From NCBI RefSeq assembly GCF_035917675.1, contig NZ_CP109104.1, forward strand, positions 7,192,001 to 7,256,000: 64,000 nucleotides of DNA. The letters run 5' to 3'. Positions 60,188 to 64,000 of the stretch are shown here, piece by piece. The DNA comes from Streptomyces sp. NBC_01775. Its GTDB lineage: Bacteria > Actinomycetota > Actinomycetes > Streptomycetales > Streptomycetaceae. Below the pieces are notes generated by a model that was not told the origin of the DNA, did no database searches, and saw only the letters and a list, made by a program, of their open reading frames with translations. A program made the translations under genes and the position numbers. Within the stretch, counting starts at the first letter, position 1. Every line of letters begins with the position of its first letter.

Positions 60188-61480
60188 ATGGAAGCTCCCT
60201 CCCGGCCCCCCTTCCGCGTCATGTTGCGGATGGAGATCGATCCGGACAGGCGGCGGGAGTTCGAACGCACCTGGCGGGACGTCGGCACGGGCATCGCCCG
60301 CGAGCCCGCCAACAGAGGCCAGACGCTGGTGCGTTCGGTCGAGGACGAGAGCGTGTACTACGTCATCACCGACTGGGCCGACGAGCCGTCGTTCCGCTCC
60401 TTCGAGCTGAGCGAGGCGCACGTGGAGAACCGGCGCAGGCTCGCGCCATACCGCAGGGGCGGCGAGATGATCCTCACCCAGACGGTGTACGAACTGCCGC
60501 CCACGCCGAGTTCGTCCCCTTCCCCGACGCCGGGGCCGCAGCCCACGTCCGCCCAGTTGCTGGAGGGCGACGGCGACAGCGACGACGGCCACCTCGCCTT
60601 CATCGGCCTGGGCAACATGGGCGGCGGCATGGCACACCGCCTCCTGGACGCCGGGCGCACCCTCACCGTCCACAACCGCACCCCGTCCAGGGCCGAACCC
60701 CTCGCCGAGGCGGGCGCGACCGTGGCCGCGAGCGCGGCGGAGGCCGCCAAGGGCCGCTCCGTCGTCCTGCTGAGCCTCGCCGACGAGGCGGCCGTCGAGG
60801 ACGTGCTGTTCGGACAGGTGGCCGAGGTCCTGGCGCCCGGGGCCGTCGTCATCGACACCTCCACCGTCTCGCCCGCCTACGCCCGCGAGTGCGCCGAGCG
60901 CCTCGCCCGCACCGGCCTGCGACGGGTCGAGGCATGCGTCGTCGGCAACCCCTTCCAGGCCCGCGAGGGCAAGCTCCGCGTCTACACCAGCGGCGAGGAG
61001 GACGACATCGCCGGTGTGGCCGACGTCCTCGACACCCTTGGCGCGCAGGTCGTCCACCTCGGCGCGCCGGGTACGGCGGCCACCCTCAAGCTCATCTTCA
61101 ACCTGCTGCTGGGCGCCCAGGTCGCCTCCCTCGCCGAGGCCGTCGCCTACGGTGTCGCGGCCGGGCTCGACCGCGACAAGCTGCTGTCCTCCATCGCGGA
61201 GAGCGGGTTCAGCTCGATCGTGATGCGCTTCCGCGCCGAACTGATGCGCAAGGGTGCCTACGAGCCCGCGTTCTTCCGCTCCACGCTCATGGAGAAGGAC
61301 CTGCGCCTCGCCCTGGGCGACGCGGTGGCGGCCGGCGTCCCACTGCCCGTCCTCGACTCCGTACGTGAGTGCTTCGCGCGCGTCAACGAGGCGGGCGACG
61401 GCGGCAAGGACGCGTCCGTGGTGATCGAGCACACCACGAAGCCGGTTACGGCGCCGGTCACGAAGGGCGCCTCGTCGTGA
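60188..61480 (+). CDS. Fusion of antibiotic biosynthesis monooxygenase (ABM) domain and beta-hydroxyacid dehydrogenase
   Basis: A 430-residue two-part protein. Residues about 8-105 form an ABM/ferredoxin-like domain (PFRVMLRMEIDPDRRREFERTW, YVITDWADEPSFRSFE). Such domains act as cofactor-free monooxygenases or cyclase partners in polyketide pathways. A Pro/Ser linker leads to a 6PGDH/3-hydroxyisobutyrate dehydrogenase-type module: FIGLGNMGGGMAHRLLDAG for NAD(P), DTSTVSPAYA, and GTAATLKLIFNLLLGAQ with the catalytic lysine. The pairing suggests two successive steps on one intermediate. The start ATG follows GGAGG. The stop overlaps the next start (GTGA). Confidence 0.88.
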   Translation: MEAPSRPPFRVMLRMEIDPDRRREFERTWRDVGTGIAREPANRGQTLVRSVEDESVYYVITDWADEPSFRSFELSEAHVENRRRLAPYRRGGEMILTQTVYELPPTPSSSPSPTPGPQPTSAQLLEGDGDSDDGHLAFIGLGNMGGGMAHRLLDAGRTLTVHNRTPSRAEPLAEAGATVAASAAEAAKGRSVVLLSLADEAAVEDVLFGQVAEVLAPGAVVIDTSTVSPAYARECAERLARTGLRRVEACVVGNPFQAREGKLRVYTSGEEDDIAGVADVLDTLGAQVVHLGAPGTAATLKLIFNLLLGAQVASLAEAVAYGVAAGLDRDKLLSSIAESGFSSIVMRFRAELMRKGAYEPAFFRSTLMEKDLRLALGDAVAAGVPLPVLDSVRECFARVNEAGDGGKDASVVIEHTTKPVTAPVTKGASS

Positions 61481-62052
61481 CGGCCAGGGAAGCGATGCTC
61501 CTGCGCCTGCGCACGCTCGCCCGCTCCCGCGCCGCCGAGGCTCCGGAGGGCGACGGCAGCGACAGCGGTGACGGCAGCGACAACGGTGGCAGCAGCGGCA
61601 GCAGCGAGGGCGCCGACAACTGGGAGGGCGACGAGGGCCACGAGGGCACCGAGGGCAGCGACGGTGTCGAAGAGGGCAGGGACGGCACCGAAGCCCTGCT
61701 CGACCTGGTCTTCGAGTGGTTCCGCGCCTGCTTCAGCGCCGGGCGCGCGCGGGGCGGCGCGGGGGTCTTCCACTACGAGATCAACACCCCGCTGGGGGTG
61801 CGGCACCGCTACGTCAGCGTCGAGGCGGGCACCTGCACCACCTCGGCGTCGCTGGAGCGCACGCCGAACGCCACCATCGGCCTCGCCCTGCACGACCTGG
61901 TGGCGCTGGCGGTCGGCGAACTGAAGGGCACGGACGCCTTCGTCAGCGGCCGGCTGAAGATCTCCGGCGATGTGTTCTTCGCGATGAACTGGATCGAGTG
62001 GTTCGGCGCCCGCAGCGCCGCACCGCCCGGGACCGGTGACGACACCGCCTGA
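61477..62052 (+). CDS. SCP2-like sterol-carrier-fold protein with acidic linker
   Basis: A 191-residue protein. After a short basic N-terminal helix (AREAMLLRLRTLARSRAAEA), residues about 25-70 are a low-complexity Gly/Ser/Asp/Glu stretch. The C-terminal domain has the SCP2 pattern (ATIGLALHDLVALAVGELKG, GRLKISGDVFFAMNWIEWF). SCP2 domains bind hydrophobic molecules; in clusters they may hold or hand over a greasy intermediate. GTG overlaps the fusion-protein stop. Assignment rests on pattern recognition. Confidence 0.7.
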   Translation: MTAREAMLLRLRTLARSRAAEAPEGDGSDSGDGSDNGGSSGSSEGADNWEGDEGHEGTEGSDGVEEGRDGTEALLDLVFEWFRACFSAGRARGGAGVFHYEINTPLGVRHRYVSVEAGTCTTSASLERTPNATIGLALHDLVALAVGELKGTDAFVSGRLKISGDVFFAMNWIEWFGARSAAPPGTGDDTA

Positions 62053-62063
62053 CCGCACGGCCG

Positions 62064-62110
62064 GTACGCCGCTGCGGCGTACGCACGCCGGGTACGCCGC
62101 AGCGGCGTAC
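62064..62110. promoter_or_regulatory. Twin 19-bp palindromes before the adenosine kinase gene
   Basis: GTACGCCGCTGCGGCGTAC (62064-62082) and GTACGCCGCAGCGGCGTAC (62092-62110) are each perfect 9-1-9 palindromes with a 28-bp period and opposite centre bases. They may be a double operator or RNA hairpins controlling the kinase/metH pair. Neither matches a SAM or cobalamin riboswitch. Confidence 0.7.
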
Positions 62111-62138
62111 GCACGAGGACCGCCCCGAGGAGAGCACC

Positions 62139-63185
62139 GTGAGCCCCACGAATCCTGAAACCCCGACAGCCCCCGAGAGCACAGAGCGTTCCGCGAGCAA
62201 CGTGCGTATCGCGGTGACCGGTTCGATCGCCACGGACCACCTGATGACCTTCCCCGGCCGCTTCGCCGATCAACTCCTCGCCGACAGCCTGGACAAGGTG
62301 TCGCTCTCCTTCCTCGTGGAGGAGCTGGAGATACGGCGCGGCGGTGTCGCGGCCAACATCGCCTTCGGGCTGGGCGGGTTCGGCCTGTCCCCGGTGCTGG
62401 TCGGCGCCGCGGGCACCGACTGGGCCGACTACCAGCTCTGGCTCAAGGAGCACGGCGTCGACACCGACTCCGTGCACGTCAGCGCCGACCGCCACACCGC
62501 GCGCTTCGTGTGCACCACCGACGCCGACCACAACCAGATCGGCTCCTTCTACCCCGGAGCCATGAGCGAGGCCCGCGAGATCTCCCTGCGCGAGGTCGCC
62601 GCGCGTACCGGCGGGTTCGACCTCGTCGTCATCTCGCCCGACGACCCCGAGGCGATGCTCCGGCACACCCGCGAATGCGTCGGTCTCGGAATCCCGTTCG
62701 CCGCCGACATCTCCCAGCAGCTCGCCGTCCTGGACCGGGAGGGCGTCCGCGCGCTGCTGGCAGGGCCCGCGTACCTGTTCACCAACGCGTACGAATCCGT
62801 GCTCCTCCAGGAGCGCACCGGCTGGACGGAGCAGCAGATCCTCGGCCGGGTCGGCACCTGGGTCACCACGCGCGGCGCGGACGGCGTGCACATCGAACAG
62901 GCAGGCGTGCGCCCGCTCGACGTACCGGCCGTTCCGCCCTCCGGCACCCTCGAACCCACCGGAGCGGGCGACGCCTTCCGCGCCGGTTTCCTCGCCGGCC
63001 TCGCCTGGGACCTGGGCCACGAGCAGTCGGCGCGGCTGGGCGCGGCGCTGGCCACCACCGTCTTGGAGACCACCGGCACGCAGACCTACGACCTGCGCCG
63101 CGACACCTTCCTCGGCCGCCTGCGCGACGCCTATGGCGCCCCCGCCGCCGACGCGCTCGCCCCGCACCTGAAGGCCCTGCGGTGA
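62139..63185 (+). CDS. adoK: Adenosine kinase (PfkB family, actinobacterial type)
   Basis: A 348-residue ribokinase-fold enzyme. The sequence IAVTGSIATDHLMTFPGRF, SFYPGAMSEAR and the anion-hole motif PTGAGDAFRAGF agree closely with mycobacterial adenosine kinase. It phosphorylates adenosine to AMP, removing the product of S-adenosylhomocysteine hydrolysis that inhibits methylation. GTG 62139 has GAGGAG about 9 nt upstream. About 20 extra residues precede the usual start. Overlap with metH (GTGA) links it to methionine regeneration, consistent with the five methyltransferases in the window. Confidence 0.92.
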   Translation: MSPTNPETPTAPESTERSASNVRIAVTGSIATDHLMTFPGRFADQLLADSLDKVSLSFLVEELEIRRGGVAANIAFGLGGFGLSPVLVGAAGTDWADYQLWLKEHGVDTDSVHVSADRHTARFVCTTDADHNQIGSFYPGAMSEAREISLREVAARTGGFDLVVISPDDPEAMLRHTRECVGLGIPFAADISQQLAVLDREGVRALLAGPAYLFTNAYESVLLQERTGWTEQQILGRVGTWVTTRGADGVHIEQAGVRPLDVPAVPPSGTLEPTGAGDAFRAGFLAGLAWDLGHEQSARLGAALATTVLETTGTQTYDLRRDTFLGRLRDAYGAPAADALAPHLKALR

Positions 63186-64000
63186 CCGCCCGGAAACTGT
63201 CCCGGGCTGATGCCTTGCGGGAGGCTTTTGCCTCGCGTGTGGTGGTGGCTGACGGGGCGATGGGGACGATGATTCAGGCGCAGGATCCGTCGTTGGATGA
63301 TTTTCAGCAGCTTGAGGGCTGTAACGAGATTTTGAATGTGACGCGTCCGGACATTATTCGTGCGGTGCATCGGGAGTATTTCGCCGCGGGTGTGGACTGT
63401 GTGGAGACGAATACCTTTGGTGCGAATCATGCGGCGCTGGGGGAGTACGACATCGCTGGGCGGATCTTCGAGCTTTCGGAGACGGGGGTGGCGATCGCGC
63501 GGGAGGTGGCGGAGGAGTTCGAGTCCGGTGACGGGCGGGTGCGGTGGGTGCTGGGGTCGATGGGGCCGGGGACGAAGCTGCCGACGTTGGGGCATGCGCC
63601 GTACGGGGTGTTGCGGGACGCGTATCAGGAGAATGCGGAGGGGATGATCGCGGGGGGTGCGGATGCGCTGCTGGTGGAGACGACGCAGGATCTGTTGCAG
63701 ACGAAGGCGTCGGTGATCGGTGCGCGGCGGGCGTTGGATGCGGTGGGGGTGGGTTTGCCGTTGCTGGTGTCGGTGACGGTGGAGACGACCGGGACGATGC
63801 TGCTGGGTTCGGAGATCGGTGCGGCGTTGACGGCGTTGGAGCCGTTGGGTATCGACATGATCGGGCTGAATTGCGCGACGGGTCCGGCGGAGATGAGTGA
63901 GCATCTGCGTTATCTGGCGCGGCATTCGCGTATTCCGGTGTCGTGCATGCCGAATGCGGGGCTGCCGGTGCTGGGGAAGGACGGTGCGCATTATCCGTTG
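63182..64000 (+). CDS. metH: Cobalamin-dependent methionine synthase, 5' part (runs off the window)
   Basis: The first 273 residues of MetH. The homocysteine-binding module shows DGAMGTMIQ, VETNTFGANHAAL, WVLGSMGPGTK and MIGLNCATGP with the first zinc cysteine. It remakes methionine from homocysteine with methyl-tetrahydrofolate. GTG overlaps the adenosine kinase stop. From about 63200 codon choice changes sharply: third positions are mostly G or T (GTG, ACG, GAT, TTG, AAT) instead of the C seen in neighbours. This points to a different origin or history. The folate, cobalamin and reactivation domains lie beyond 64000. Confidence 0.95.
   Translation, partial: MTARKLSRADALREAFASRVVVADGAMGTMIQAQDPSLDDFQQLEGCNEILNVTRPDIIRAVHREYFAAGVDCVETNTFGANHAALGEYDIAGRIFELSETGVAIAREVAEEFESGDGRVRWVLGSMGPGTKLPTLGHAPYGVLRDAYQENAEGMIAGGADALLVETTQDLLQTKASVIGARRALDAVGVGLPLLVSVTVETTGTMLLGSEIGAALTALEPLGIDMIGLNCATGPAEMSEHLRYLARHSRIPVSCMPNAGLPVLGKDGAHYPL

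Noticed and set aside
62053..62138. SAM or cobalamin riboswitch before adoK-metH.
   Set aside because: The gap is under 90 bp and consists mainly of two simple palindromes; no B12-box or SAM-aptamer features are seen, and metH has no leader because it overlaps adoK.

Overview
The window is high-GC DNA with strong G/C third-position bias, rare in-frame TTA codons, frequent GTG starts and many ATGA/GTGA stop-start overlaps. That combination points to a Streptomyces-type actinomycete chromosome. Almost the whole window reads as a secondary-metabolite region: the tailoring, precursor-supply, export and resistance part of an aromatic-polyketide-like gene cluster. No type II ketosynthase/chain-length-factor pair and no modular PKS or NRPS is present. 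If the main product is a type II polyketide, its core synthase lies outside the window. No tRNA, rRNA or CRISPR array was found.

Layout. (1) 25-6949, plus strand: a complete acetyl-CoA carboxylase set (fused accD/accA, biotin carrier, biotin carboxylase) to make malonyl-CoA, followed by an MMPL exporter and a methyltransferase. (2) 17286 back to 7033, minus strand: a ten-gene, mostly overlapping operon: acyl carrier protein, acyl-CoA dehydrogenase, a half-size dehydrogenase-like protein, UbiG-type methyltransferase, SRPBCC protein, type III PKS, two paralogous class-III aminotransferases, fatty acyl-AMP ligase and FMN reductase. This is the most novel-looking unit and looks like a self-contained pathway for an aminated type III polyketide or building block. 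(3) 17529-25828: DHA2 exporter, P450, two VOC proteins, SDR, Tat-type multicopper oxidase and an FAD monooxygenase. (4) 26114-31144, plus strand: FAD halogenase, POT transporter, O-methyltransferase and LLM oxidoreductase. (5) 31237-35533: an acyltransferase-like protein, a GT2 glycosyltransferase and an NAD epimerase (each of the last two with one apparent frameshift), and an XRE regulator. (6) 35669-39341: CPA2 antiporter, a hypothetical protein, a MarR regulator and a quinone oxidoreductase. (7) 39449-46513: two O-methyltransferases and two large aromatic hydroxylases around a broken tnpB. (8) 46609-54192: a MoxR/VWA pair, TetR with a second MMPL pump, and MarR with an SDR. (9) 59516 back to 54291, minus strand: glycosyltransferase, asparagine-synthase-type amidotransferase, TenA-like protein, P450 and ferredoxin. 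(10) 60188 to the window end, plus strand: an ABM-dehydrogenase fusion, an SCP2-like protein, adenosine kinase and the start of metH.

Working model (inference). The carboxylase supplies malonyl-CoA. Halogenase, P450s, flavin hydroxylases, multicopper oxidase, five methyltransferases, AsnB amidotransferase and glycosyltransferase decorate an aromatic scaffold. Adenosine kinase and MetH recycle the by-products of SAM-dependent methylation. Two MMPL pumps, DHA2 and POT transporters and a cation antiporter give export or self-protection. AsnB plus halogenase, P450s and multiple hydroxylases resembles the tailoring sets of pentangular/xanthone polyketides, but this cannot be proven without the core synthase. 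TTA codons in the DHA2 exporter, the multicopper oxidase, the XRE regulator and the MoxR ATPase suggest bldA-linked developmental control.

Signs of genome flux are also visible. A tnpB is interrupted by a 43-bp palindromic repeat. A divergent LysR/MFS pair has collapsed to two 3' stubs. Two frameshifts lie in neighbouring convergent genes. Several short tandem duplications lie at gene ends.
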